A stretch of 64,000 bases of DNA from Eubacterium sp. (lineage in GTDB: Bacteria > Bacillota > Clostridia > Lachnospirales > Lachnospiraceae). The DNA lies in the NCBI GenBank assembly GCA_017430325.1, contig JAFRNE010000035.1:1-64000 (forward strand), read 5' to 3'. The translations under genes were made by a program, and so were the position numbers. The notes beneath the pieces are model-generated. The model was not told where the DNA came from. It saw only the letters and a list, made by a program, of their open reading frames with translations, and ran no database searches. Below, piece after piece: positions 28,446-36,773 of the stretch (positions are counted from its first letter, which is position 1; every line of letters starts with the position of its first letter).

Positions 28446-29597
28446 ATGAAAAAAGATGTGAGTGTTAGGAAACAGAATAATAATAGAAAAAGCAGGAGGC
28501 TTCGCGGGCGATATGCCATAGCGGCATTTCTGCTTGTTATGATGTCTGCAGCGGGCTGTTCCAAGAGTGAGAAGACCGTACAGGATACTACCGAAACAAC
28601 TGCCAGCAGTGAGGCAGAAAGTATTCCGGATACAGAGGAATCTCAAGCTCCCGACAGTTCGGTCCTGACGGACAAGGATGCGGGTAAAAAGGTTGACAGT
28701 GAAGGCTTTACGATACTTGACGACTACGTTGTCGTGAATGGCGATAATGTAAATGTCAGGGTTAAGCCGTCTACGGAAGCTGATATTTATCTGGTCCTTC
28801 AGAAGGGTGTCGATCTTCACAGAACAGGTGAGAAGGAAGGCTGGACGAGAGTTAAGCTCAACGGCAGCAGCTTCTATGTTTCATCGAATTATGTGGAAGA
28901 AACCGAGATCAACTGGAAACAGAATGAGAAGAGAAGCGAGAATTCGCGCATAATCTTCATAGATCCGTCAAAGCAGATAACTGCAGATACCGAGCTTGAG
29001 CAGATAGCTCCGGGCTCTTCGCAGACAAAGGCGAGGATGTCTGCCGCAAATATCGGTGTAGGTACCGGTAATTTTGAATATGATATAACGCTGAAGCTGG
29101 CGGAGAAGCTGAAGGCTATCCTTGAGACCAGAGGTTATACAGTCATCCTTTCGAGGGATACTTCAAGTGTTTCCATAAGCAACAGGGAAAGGGCACTTAT
29201 GGCGGATGCAGCTTCGGCAGATATTTATCTGAAGCTTCAGGCCGGTTCGGCATCAGCAGATGTTAAAGGCTTGATGGGCTTTGTGGTCAGCGCTGATAAT
29301 TCAAATAACGGCGATGACTACAATAAGAGCTATGATCTCTGCAAAAAGGTGATAGATGGAGCGGCAGAGCTTACGGGAACCGGTAAGAGAGGGATAGTCG
29401 AGACAGATAAGCTGACGACGCTTAATTACTGTAATATGCCTTCGGCAGTAATAAATGTAGGCTTTTTATCCAATAATGAGGACGATATCAGACTTTCAAA
29501 GGATGAATATATCGGTAAGCTCGCAGAGGGTATCGCAAACGGTATCGATGATTATTATGGATCTGTAAATAATAATGATACGACGGATGAACAATGA
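28446..29597 (+). CDS. SH3 / degenerate amidase_3-like lipoprotein
   Basis: A 383-residue lipoprotein from ATG 28446, with a basic leader, a hydrophobic core and a lipobox-like SAAGC. A bacterial SH3 domain (about residues 95-160, VNVRVKPSTEADIYLVL) precedes a domain with the layout of zinc N-acetylmuramoyl-L-alanine amidases (about 175-375): IIFIDPSK, a helix with EYDITLKLAEKLKAIL, GYTVILSRD, and AVINVGFLSNNED. Key residues are changed. The family DPGHGG (first Zn His) is DPSKQI, the SIHAN His is absent (YLKLQAG), and the catalytic Glu of VEVGFLSN is Asn. Only the middle Glu remains. It is probably a non-catalytic wall-binding or regulatory relative. No ribosome site precedes the ATG. Confidence 0.8.
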   Translation: MKKDVSVRKQNNNRKSRRLRGRYAIAAFLLVMMSAAGCSKSEKTVQDTTETTASSEAESIPDTEESQAPDSSVLTDKDAGKKVDSEGFTILDDYVVVNGDNVNVRVKPSTEADIYLVLQKGVDLHRTGEKEGWTRVKLNGSSFYVSSNYVEETEINWKQNEKRSENSRIIFIDPSKQITADTELEQIAPGSSQTKARMSAANIGVGTGNFEYDITLKLAEKLKAILETRGYTVILSRDTSSVSISNRERALMADAASADIYLKLQAGSASADVKGLMGFVVSADNSNNGDDYNKSYDLCKKVIDGAAELTGTGKRGIVETDKLTTLNYCNMPSAVINVGFLSNNEDDIRLSKDEYIGKLAEGIANGIDDYYGSVNNNDTTDEQ

Positions 29598-29615
29598 GTT
29601 ATTTGGGGTGGTAGT

Positions 29616-30476
29616 ATGAATGACTATATGATTATGACGGATGGTGCGGCTGATATTCCGGCCGAGAAGATGGATGATAAGAATCTGATAGTGATACCTA
29701 TGATATTTAAGATCAAGGATATTGCTTATGAACATTATCAGGATTTCAGAGATATGGGCTCTGATGAGTTTTATTCAGGGATGAAGAGAGGATCCCTTCC
29801 GGCTCCGGAACCGATAAAAAAAGAAAAATATATTGAAGAGTTTGATAAGGTTCTGGCTAAAGGAAAGGATATCATATATATCTGCTTATCGGGAGGACTT
29901 TCGGAAAGCTGCAAGGCTGCAAATGAAGCGGCAGAGGAGCTCAGGGGTAAATATCCGGAAGCAAAGATAGACGTAATTGACAGTAAAAATATTTCGGTGG
30001 GAGAAGGACTTCTTGTTATTGAAGCGCTGCGTATAAAGCAGGCCGGAATAGTACATGAAGGTGCAGTTCAGCATCTTGAGGTTATCAAGGAGAAGGTAAA
30101 GACCTTGTTCTTTGTGGATGATATACTTCATCTGAAGAGAAGAGGACTGATACCGAAGACAGAGCCGTCGCCGGTTGCGGCACTTAAGGTAAGAACGATC
30201 TATTCCCTTGATGAGGGTGGCAAAGTAATCTTAAAGACCAAGGTGAGAGGAAATCAGAACGCCATTGACTATGTTTCAGGCGTGATCACTGAGGGACACA
30301 CAGATAAGGGACTGATCTGTATCTCGCATGCAGGAGCTCCTGACAGAGGTTTCAAGCTTCAGGAGGTGCTTTCAGATAAGTGCGCAGATTCAGAGGCTCT
30401 GGTCACGATGCTGGGACTTATCACAGGAACCTTCACAGGTCCGGGAACTGTAGTAGTTTCTTATTATTCAAAATAA
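29616..30476 (+). CDS. DegV family fatty-acid-binding protein
   Basis: A 286-residue DegV-type protein. These bind a single fatty acid and, as FakB, present it to the kinase FakA for phosphorylation and entry into phospholipid synthesis. The start MTDGAADIP (residues 7-15) replaces the usual TDSxxDL, CLSGGLSESCKAA near residue 90 matches the SSxLSGTxxSA loop, and DSKNISVGEGLLV near residue 122 is the family's DSxxxSxGxG signature. The C-terminal domain (ending TGTFTGPGTVVVSYY) is complete. It lies 18 bases after the amidase-like gene with GGGGTGG as ribosome site. FakA is not in the window. A clear terminator follows. Confidence 0.9.
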   Translation: MNDYMIMTDGAADIPAEKMDDKNLIVIPMIFKIKDIAYEHYQDFRDMGSDEFYSGMKRGSLPAPEPIKKEKYIEEFDKVLAKGKDIIYICLSGGLSESCKAANEAAEELRGKYPEAKIDVIDSKNISVGEGLLVIEALRIKQAGIVHEGAVQHLEVIKEKVKTLFFVDDILHLKRRGLIPKTEPSPVAALKVRTIYSLDEGGKVILKTKVRGNQNAIDYVSGVITEGHTDKGLICISHAGAPDRGFKLQEVLSDKCADSEALVTMLGLITGTFTGPGTVVVSYYSK

Positions 30477-30549
30477 GGATGCAGGAGTGGTGTCATATTA
30501 TTCACAGAGTGGCACTGTTATCGTGTTTTTAACAAAATAGGGGTATTGG

Positions 30550-30578
30550 GGCGTTTTCCGTGTGGGAGACGCCTTTTT
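30550..30578 (+). terminator. Terminator after the DegV gene
   Basis: A 10-bp stem with G-U pairs (GGCGTTTTCC with GGGAGACGCC) and a GTGT loop, followed directly by five T residues. Confidence 0.8.
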
Positions 30579-30658
30579 ATGTAGAAAACCCTTAAAAAAT
30601 TAGGCAATATTGAAAAAAGTGCATGAAAATGACCTGTTTTATTGTAATTGTTAACGAC

Positions 30659-30687
30659 TTGACAAGTTTGTAACATGGTGCTAATAT
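30659..30687 (+). promoter_or_regulatory. Promoter of the SleB-type hydrolase gene
   Basis: TTGACA (30659-30664) and TAATAT (30682-30687) with a 17-base spacer. The start near 30694 leaves a short AT-rich leader. Confidence 0.7.
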
Positions 30688-30746
30688 GTTTTCGTAACAG
30701 AAATGTAACAAATTGACATAATTTGCAATTATTATGTAAACAATAT

Positions 30747-32063
30747 ATGAGTAGACGAAATAAGTATAAATTAGAAAAATTCAAACTTTATATGAGAAAA
30801 AATATTTTTGGTATGAAATTCCCGGTAAGAAACCTTCTGGTAATGATGGTTGTATTTACCGTTATTTTCATGTCTGTAATTGCTGTTGATTCGCTTAATA
30901 ATGCAAAGAATGGCGATAAGGTAAATACTGATGTGACTGCAGTTGGCGCTGTGGGAGCTGCCGGAACAAAAGAAGCAGTTAAGGATACTGCACAGAAGAG
31001 TGCAGCAGCTGACCAGAACACTCAGTCGAAAGAGGATGCAGCAAAGGCTGATAAGGCTGTTAAGGTCAACAAATCGGCTGTGGATCACGTGACAGTGTCG
31101 GAATCCAAGTATGATATGACAGGCAAATTCATCGTAACAGCTGATGAGCTTAACATCAGATCTGCTGCAAATGTTGAAGGAGATGTCATTGGTACCTTAT
31201 ACAAGGATTACGTTGGTGAGGTTGTTAAGGTCGAGGGTGAATGGACCGAGATCAAGTCTGGCGAAGTTTCCGGATTTGTAAAATCAGAATATATCCTTAC
31301 AAATGATAAGGCTTCAGAGTATATTACATCCATCGGTGGTCTGGAGAAGGCTAATTATGCTGTAGCAGCTGCCAAGGAAGATGAGACAACTGATGCTGAT
31401 CAGGAGGAAACAGATGATCAGGATGAGACCTCTGAGGATCAGACAGACGATACAGATGATTCAGATGACTATGACGAGGATTCAGAGGATTATGATGAGT
31501 CGGACGATTACGATGATGATTCAGAGGATGAGACTACTGAAGAAGTAACTGAGGAAGAAATTACTACGACTGAAGAAGAGACAACAGAAGAGGTTACTGA
31601 GGTTACAACAACAGAGGAAGTAACAGAGGAGCCTACAACTGAGGCAACTACAGCAGAGCCACATGAGCAGTATTCAGGAGATACAAGAGTGCATGCAGCA
31701 GGCGGTTTCTCAGAGGATGATGTAAGACTTCTTGCAGCTATCGTTTATGCAGAGTCAGGTTGTGAATCATATGAAGGACAGGTTGCTGTTGCAAACGTAG
31801 TTCTTAATAGACTTTACTCAGGCAGATGGGGCGGAACACTTCATGATGTTATCTATGCTCCATATCAGTTCACTGCAACAGATACATGGGCATTCTCGGA
31901 TGTATACGCAAATGGTGCTCCGGAGCTTACAATGAGCGCTGTATACGACGCACTTAATGGATATAACAATATCGGTGGCTATATGAGCTTCAGACCAACC
32001 TGGTATATGGATCCGTCAGAGCTTGATGATTGCACAGTTATCGGTAATCATGTATTTTTCTAA
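30747..32063 (+). CDS. SH3-SleB cell wall hydrolase
   Basis: A 438-residue exported protein. A basic N-terminus and one membrane or signal helix (about residues 30-50) are followed by a bacterial SH3 domain (about 124-187), a very acidic Asp/Glu/Thr linker (about 211-304) and a C-terminal SleB/CwlJ-type domain (about 320-438). The catalytic Glu lies in IVYAESGCESYEGQVAVANVVLNR near residue 335, as in spore-cortex lytic transglycosylases. In Lachnospiraceae such enzymes are common without a spore context, so a vegetative wall role is likely. Start choice is uncertain: ATG 30747 lacks a clear ribosome site, ATG 30792 is possible, and TTG 30723 is less likely. A terminator follows. Confidence 0.85.
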   Translation: MSRRNKYKLEKFKLYMRKNIFGMKFPVRNLLVMMVVFTVIFMSVIAVDSLNNAKNGDKVNTDVTAVGAVGAAGTKEAVKDTAQKSAAADQNTQSKEDAAKADKAVKVNKSAVDHVTVSESKYDMTGKFIVTADELNIRSAANVEGDVIGTLYKDYVGEVVKVEGEWTEIKSGEVSGFVKSEYILTNDKASEYITSIGGLEKANYAVAAAKEDETTDADQEETDDQDETSEDQTDDTDDSDDYDEDSEDYDESDDYDDDSEDETTEEVTEEEITTTEEETTEEVTEVTTTEEVTEEPTTEATTAEPHEQYSGDTRVHAAGGFSEDDVRLLAAIVYAESGCESYEGQVAVANVVLNRLYSGRWGGTLHDVIYAPYQFTATDTWAFSDVYANGAPELTMSAVYDALNGYNNIGGYMSFRPTWYMDPSELDDCTVIGNHVFF

Positions 32064-32088
32064 AACAAAATAATATGGATCATGAACG

Positions 32089-32126
32089 GGTTCCGTTGCC
32101 GGGATTATGGCTGCGGAACCTTTTTT
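32089..32126 (+). terminator. Terminator after the SleB-type gene
   Basis: GGTTCCG (32089-32095) pairs with CGGAACC (32114-32120), with an inner GCC/GGC pairing, followed by six T residues. Confidence 0.85.
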
Positions 32127-32140
32127 ATTGTTAATATACG

Positions 32141-32170
32141 TTGATGTATTTTACGGATTAATGCTATTAT
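32141..32170 (+). promoter_or_regulatory. Promoter of the TetM-NYN gene
   Basis: TTGATG (32141-32146) and TATTAT (32165-32170) with an 18-base spacer. The resulting leader of about 100 bases contains a CCGCC/GGCGG hairpin near 32225-32245 flanked by possible AGTT/AACT pairing, which could allow attenuation. Confidence 0.5.
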
Positions 32171-32278
32171 ATAAATATTGATACAAGAAAATAATGAGTA
32201 GTTGATATGAGATGACGGTTGACCCGCCTACGATGGGGCGGCCGACATAATGAGTTTAACTGATAGGAAATATTTGAT

Positions 32279-34999
32279 ATGAAAAAGCTATGTATCGGAA
32301 TACTTGCTCACGTTGATGCCGGTAAAACGACTCTGACGGAGAGTATTCTTTATGATCTGGGTGCCATAAGGACTGCGGGCAGAGTTGATAAGGGTGATGC
32401 CTTCCTCGACACAGAGGGTCTCGAGAAGAAGAGAGGTGTTACCATACTTGCAAAGCAGGCTATCTGCAGGCTGGACAGAAACAGTGAGATGAATAAAAGC
32501 GGCGAGGACGTCAGGATTACCATAATCGATACTCCGGGGCACGCTGATTTTATCGGAGAGACCGAAAGGGCGCTTTCCGTGCTGGATGCTGCCATACTGC
32601 TTGTGAGCGCATCTGACGGTGTTACCTCAGGAACAAAGCGTCTGGCAGGTATGCTTAGAAAATACAAGGTGCCTTACTATGTATTTGTAAATAAGATGGA
32701 CATGAGCCATCGGAGTGAGGAGGAGCTTCTCGGTAATCTTGAGGAGAACCTTGGTGACGGATTTGTTAAATACGAGGATTTTCCGGAGAAGAACGAGGAG
32801 ATAGCTGCGCTTTCCGAAGTTACTATCGAGCGCTTTCTTGAAGAGGGCAGTATCGGTAAGGAGGATATCTGTACACTCTTTTCTGCAGGCAGACTGCATC
32901 CGGTAAGCTTTGGCTCGGCGCTTAAAAATATAAATATAGACGGGCTTATCAGTATGATCACGGAATATTCTCCGAAGCCGGAATATAAGGATGAGTTCTC
33001 GGCAAAAATATATAAGATAGGCTTTGAAGACGGACATAAGCTGTCCTATGCGAAGGTTACAGGAGGAAGCATTTCCGTAAGGGAGGCTATCGACGATGAA
33101 AGGATTGAAGGACAGAAGATAAGCCAGATCAGGATGTACAGTGGTGTAAAATACGACAGCATAGAGAAGGCTGAGGCCGGAGATGCGGTTGTTTTTGTCG
33201 GATTGCTGGATACTTATGCCGGAATGGGCCTGGGAGAGGAATATGATGAGGATAAGCCTGTATTTCAGCCGGTACTCAGATATGATCTTGAGCTGCCGCA
33301 GGATATGCCTCTCAGGATATTTCTTCCGAAGCTTCTGGAGATAGTGGCAGAGGACCCTCTGCTCAGTCTGGAGATAGGAAATAATGATAGAGCCGGTATT
33401 TCTGTGATGGGTGAGTTCCAGGCGGAGATACTTAGGGAAACCATAAAAGAGAGATATAATGTGGATGTGAAACTGGTAAAGGGCAGATTTGTCCATAAGG
33501 AGACCATTAAGAGTCCTGTGATAGGCTACGGGCATTTTGAACCGCTGAGGCATTATGCGGAGGTTCAGATACTGCTGGAGCCCCTTCCTCGGGGTACAGG
33601 GATCGAGGTGGCCAGTGACCTTTCGGTAAATGAGCTTGATATCAACTGGCAGAAGACCATCATTTCCACAATGACTGAGCATCTTCCGACAGGTGTTCTG
33701 ACCGGTTCGAGACTGACGGATATAAGACTTACACTGATCGCGGGCAGGTCGCACCTTAAGCATACAGACAGCAGGGACTTCTACGAGGCGGTGAGAAGAG
33801 CTGTTAGGCAGGGACTTATGAAGACAGAGTCGGTACTGCTGGAGCCGCAGTACAGCTTTACGATGCATCTTCCTGTGGAATGTGTTGGACGTGCGATGAC
33901 TGATATTTCCGAGATGGGCGGAAGCTGTAATGTTGCGGGAGAGGGTGTGCTCACAGGAAGTGCCGCGGCAAGATGCATCTCCGATTATCAGAGCAAGCTT
34001 ACGGAATATAGCTCCGGAGAGGGAACGATAGAGCTGCAGTTTGCCGGATATTTAGATGTACCGGCTGAAGAAGCTGAACGGTATATCGCAGAAAAGGGCT
34101 ATGATCCTGAAACTGATAGGGATAATCCTTCCGGAAGCATCTTCATCGATCATGGTGCAGGCTATTATGTGCCGTGGTTTGAGTGCGAAGCGCTGATGCA
34201 TCTTCCGAATATTGAACAAAATTATTTTGAGATAGAGAGCGAGTCCGATGATGAAAGACTGAAGAGAGAAGCTGAGCTTGTAAGGCTTGCTTCTGAAGGC
34301 GGCAGGAGAGGCTCGCTGGCAGAGAGTCTTGAGGCCATCGGAACAGATGAGATAGATGATATTTTGAAGAATGCTACTCATTCGAATGCAGGTAAAGAAG
34401 GACGCAGGACCAAGAGAGTGTATTTGAGCAAAAACACTGTGCTTGCAGAAAGAAGAGCAGCAAGCAGTGTGAGTTATGTAAACCGAAATGGTTCGCCTTC
34501 CGGTTCAAATACAGCCGGTGCTGCAGGTTCCCGCAGTACAAAACAGGAGAAGAAAAAATATCTTCTCGTAGATGGCTATAATATCATTCATGCCTGGGAT
34601 GAACTAAAGAAGCTGATAGAGGGTGCTGCTACGAAGGACAAGCAGTCTATAAGCCTCGAGGCGGCCAGATTCAGGCTTCTGGACATGATGTCAGAATACA
34701 GGGCTCTGGCAGATACTGAGGTCATAGTTGTATTTGATGCTTATAATGTTAAAGGTCATTCTGCTGAAAAGATGGATTATCTGGGGGTACATGTGGTCTA
34801 CACCAGGACGGCCGAAACAGCAGACCATTATATAGCGAAGTTTACGGTTGAGAATTCCAAGAAGTTTGATATAACCGTTGCTACATCAGACTGTATGATA
34901 CAGCTTATCATAAGAGGAGAGGATTCAAAATTCCTCAGTGCTCCTGCGCTTGAGCTGGAATACAAAGAACTCAGGAAAAACTGTATGGAGCAGTTCTGA
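32279..34999 (+). CDS. TetM-like translation GTPase fused to an NYN (Rae1/YacP-like) domain
   Basis: A 906-residue fusion. Residues 1 to about 650 are an EF-G-like GTPase of the ribosomal-protection class: G1 AHVDAGKTT (10-18), switch region KKRGVTI, G3 DTPGHADF near 84, and G4 NKMD near 139, then the later EF-G-like domains through EC-type segments like EPLRHYAEVQ. A low-complexity linker of about 100 residues leads to a PIN-like NYN domain (760-906): YLLVDGYNIIHAWDEL, VIVVFDAYNVKG, GVHVVYTRTAETADHYI, and VATSDCMIQLI, which match YacP/Rae1, a nuclease that cuts mRNA in the ribosomal A site. TetM also works at the A site. It may grant tetracycline protection or act in ribosome rescue; neither can be decided here. 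It is a single gene with its own promoter and terminator. Confidence 0.88.
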   Translation: MKKLCIGILAHVDAGKTTLTESILYDLGAIRTAGRVDKGDAFLDTEGLEKKRGVTILAKQAICRLDRNSEMNKSGEDVRITIIDTPGHADFIGETERALSVLDAAILLVSASDGVTSGTKRLAGMLRKYKVPYYVFVNKMDMSHRSEEELLGNLEENLGDGFVKYEDFPEKNEEIAALSEVTIERFLEEGSIGKEDICTLFSAGRLHPVSFGSALKNINIDGLISMITEYSPKPEYKDEFSAKIYKIGFEDGHKLSYAKVTGGSISVREAIDDERIEGQKISQIRMYSGVKYDSIEKAEAGDAVVFVGLLDTYAGMGLGEEYDEDKPVFQPVLRYDLELPQDMPLRIFLPKLLEIVAEDPLLSLEIGNNDRAGISVMGEFQAEILRETIKERYNVDVKLVKGRFVHKETIKSPVIGYGHFEPLRHYAEVQILLEPLPRGTGIEVASDLSVNELDINWQKTIISTMTEHLPTGVLTGSRLTDIRLTLIAGRSHLKHTDSRDFYEAVRRAVRQGLMKTESVLLEPQYSFTMHLPVECVGRAMTDISEMGGSCNVAGEGVLTGSAAARCISDYQSKLTEYSSGEGTIELQFAGYLDVPAEEAERYIAEKGYDPETDRDNPSGSIFIDHGAGYYVPWFECEALMHLPNIEQNYFEIESESDDERLKREAELVRLASEGGRRGSLAESLEAIGTDEIDDILKNATHSNAGKEGRRTKRVYLSKNTVLAERRAASSVSYVNRNGSPSGSNTAGAAGSRSTKQEKKKYLLVDGYNIIHAWDELKKLIEGAATKDKQSISLEAARFRLLDMMSEYRALADTEVIVVFDAYNVKGHSAEKMDYLGVHVVYTRTAETADHYIAKFTVENSKKFDITVATSDCMIQLIIRGEDSKFLSAPALELEYKELRKNCMEQF

Positions 35000-35048
35000 T
35001 ACGAGTGTAAAAATGCATGTAACAGTTCTGAATATGAAACGTAAAATA

Positions 35049-35088
35049 CTGCAGGGACCGGTTTTTAGTTTGAAACCGATCCCTGCAG
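35049..35088. terminator. Bidirectional terminator
   Basis: A 16-bp stem (35049-35064 with 35073-35088, one G-U pair) between the converging TetM-NYN and LuxR-type genes. The stem contains a run of A/T at its loop end, and T-rich sequence follows on the plus strand. Confidence 0.8.
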
Positions 35089-35106
35089 CTATGTTTATTA
35101 TTGTAT

Positions 35107-36489
35107 TTATAAACGTGACACGTAATCAGATATAAGTTCGTTTCGGTTTTTAAAACCGGTGATCTTCAGAATATTTTTAACGTGATATTTTACAGTGCTT
35201 TCGGCCAGAAACAGCTTTTCGGCTATCTCACCGTTAGGATATCCTTCAAGAAGCAGACGGAGTACCTCCGTCTGTTTTCCGTTAAAGCCATAACGGGAGG
35301 AGTATTCCTTAAATATTCGTTCCTTCTTTTCATCAGCAGTTTCGGTAATGATCTTTTCAATCTTTGTATAATAATTGCTCTGATATGAAAAGAATACAAG
35401 ACCGCAGATAGAGTACAGTATCAGTGTGATACATATGAGAAGCGCCTGGTTCTTTTCCAGTAAAATACCGGCAGTGGTTCCGACAGCTGTTCCGATCCTG
35501 GCGATACCGTAGCCGAAGGTCGCCATATGTGACTTTTCGGGGAATAAGTCGCCGATATCAATGAACAGGATGACTGAATATACATTGATAAAACCAAGGA
35601 ATATATAACTGAGTATTGATGTAACAACAGTAGTATCGGGATTTCCCCTGAAGCTGAGGCATATGAGAGGAAAAGAAAGTGAAAGAAAGGCACAGATAGC
35701 ACCAAGATGCCTTTTTTTATCTATTATAATGCCTGCAGCTATAAGTCCTATCGAATAAAACGCTCTGGTAAATACTATATTTATATCGGCTGCGATGGTC
35801 TGCTCAAAATGATAACAAAAACTGTTGATTATCATAAAGAAGAAAGGTATGAGAGCCATCATTATGATATTTCTGTCGGCTTTTTTACCTTCAGGAGCAT
35901 TGATCCTATACTCCGGATCGGATGATGCGTTATCCGGTAGAGAAATCTCCTTGTCGAAAAGTACAACAAAGAGTGATGCGATCACTGCAAGAGCAACGTA
36001 ACCCCATATGATGTAGTCCTTTGTAAGTGCATTTCCGCCAGAAGGAAGTGATATGATATAGGTTCCGATGCTTCCGATGGCATAGGATAAGGCAAAACAT
36101 TTGCCACGTTCGTTCATACTAAGGTTTTTGGCCATTCTGACAAGGAAAGAACTCATGAGACAGCCAATCGATATATTCATAAGGGCGCCCGAAACGAGTA
36201 TCCCGATCGGATCATTGGTATACATGGCAATAATACCGAAAAAGAAAGTTACTGCAACAAGATATATGTTGATCATTTTATGATTAAAATGAGATCGATT
36301 CTTGACGTATAGGGCAAATACGAATATTCCCATAGCCTGCATTATATAATATAAGACGTCCGAAATATAAGTGACCTGAGTTGTATCATAATGACCATAC
36401 AGTCTGAAAAATACGGTCATGAAGATACAGCCGGACCAGAGATAACTAATTCCGAATGCCAGTGATAGGAATAAAGACTTCTTGTTCAT
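35107..36489 (-). CDS. MFS-type membrane protein with C-terminal LuxR DNA-binding domain
   Basis: A 460-residue regulator. About 12 membrane helices with major-facilitator-like spacing occupy residues 1-385. A C-terminal LuxR helix-turn-helix follows (about 398-458: GKQTEVLRLLLEGYPNGEIAEKLFLAESTVKYHVKNILKITG). This sensor architecture is known from Actinobacteria and Clostridia, where a small molecule or membrane state is thought to control a membrane-tethered regulator. Minus-strand ATG 36489 is preceded by GAGG. It is divergent from the surface-protein operon at 36774, and the shared upstream region holds spaced direct repeats, so it probably controls that operon and itself. The ligand is unknown. 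Confidence 0.87.
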   Translation of the reverse strand: MNKKSLFLSLAFGISYLWSGCIFMTVFFRLYGHYDTTQVTYISDVLYYIMQAMGIFVFALYVKNRSHFNHKMINIYLVAVTFFFGIIAMYTNDPIGILVSGALMNISIGCLMSSFLVRMAKNLSMNERGKCFALSYAIGSIGTYIISLPSGGNALTKDYIIWGYVALAVIASLFVVLFDKEISLPDNASSDPEYRINAPEGKKADRNIIMMALIPFFFMIINSFCYHFEQTIAADINIVFTRAFYSIGLIAAGIIIDKKRHLGAICAFLSLSFPLICLSFRGNPDTTVVTSILSYIFLGFINVYSVILFIDIGDLFPEKSHMATFGYGIARIGTAVGTTAGILLEKNQALLICITLILYSICGLVFFSYQSNYYTKIEKIITETADEKKERIFKEYSSRYGFNGKQTEVLRLLLEGYPNGEIAEKLFLAESTVKYHVKNILKITGFKNRNELISDYVSRL

Positions 36490-36585
36490 AAAAACCTCGA
36501 TTCAGTTAATAAACATCGGAGTACATATTTGATTATTCCATATCATCCCAGAGTGGTCAATTACGGATTTAAGTATATTTGACAG

Positions 36586-36640
36586 TTGATACCAAATTGA
36601 TACCTGTTTTTATACCTGTTTATCCTGCTACAGTATTGTA
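36586..36640. repeat. Helically spaced direct repeats in the divergent regulatory region
   Basis: The word TTGATACC occurs at 36586 and 36597, TTTATACC at 36609, and CTATACC ends at 36640. The first three are 11-12 bases apart, placing them on one face of the helix. A perfect AGTATTGTAATACT palindrome overlaps the last one. They are candidate binding sites for the divergent LuxR-type regulator. Confidence 0.55.
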
Positions 36641-36773
36641 ATACTATACCAATCATTTAAAATATAAATCAGTGTTATATGTATGGTTCGCCGGGGTGTT
36701 ACTGATGATTTGACTTAAGAAGTGGGGCGGTGACGTAAACACAAATATGGGTAATGAGGAGGTAGAGTATAAG

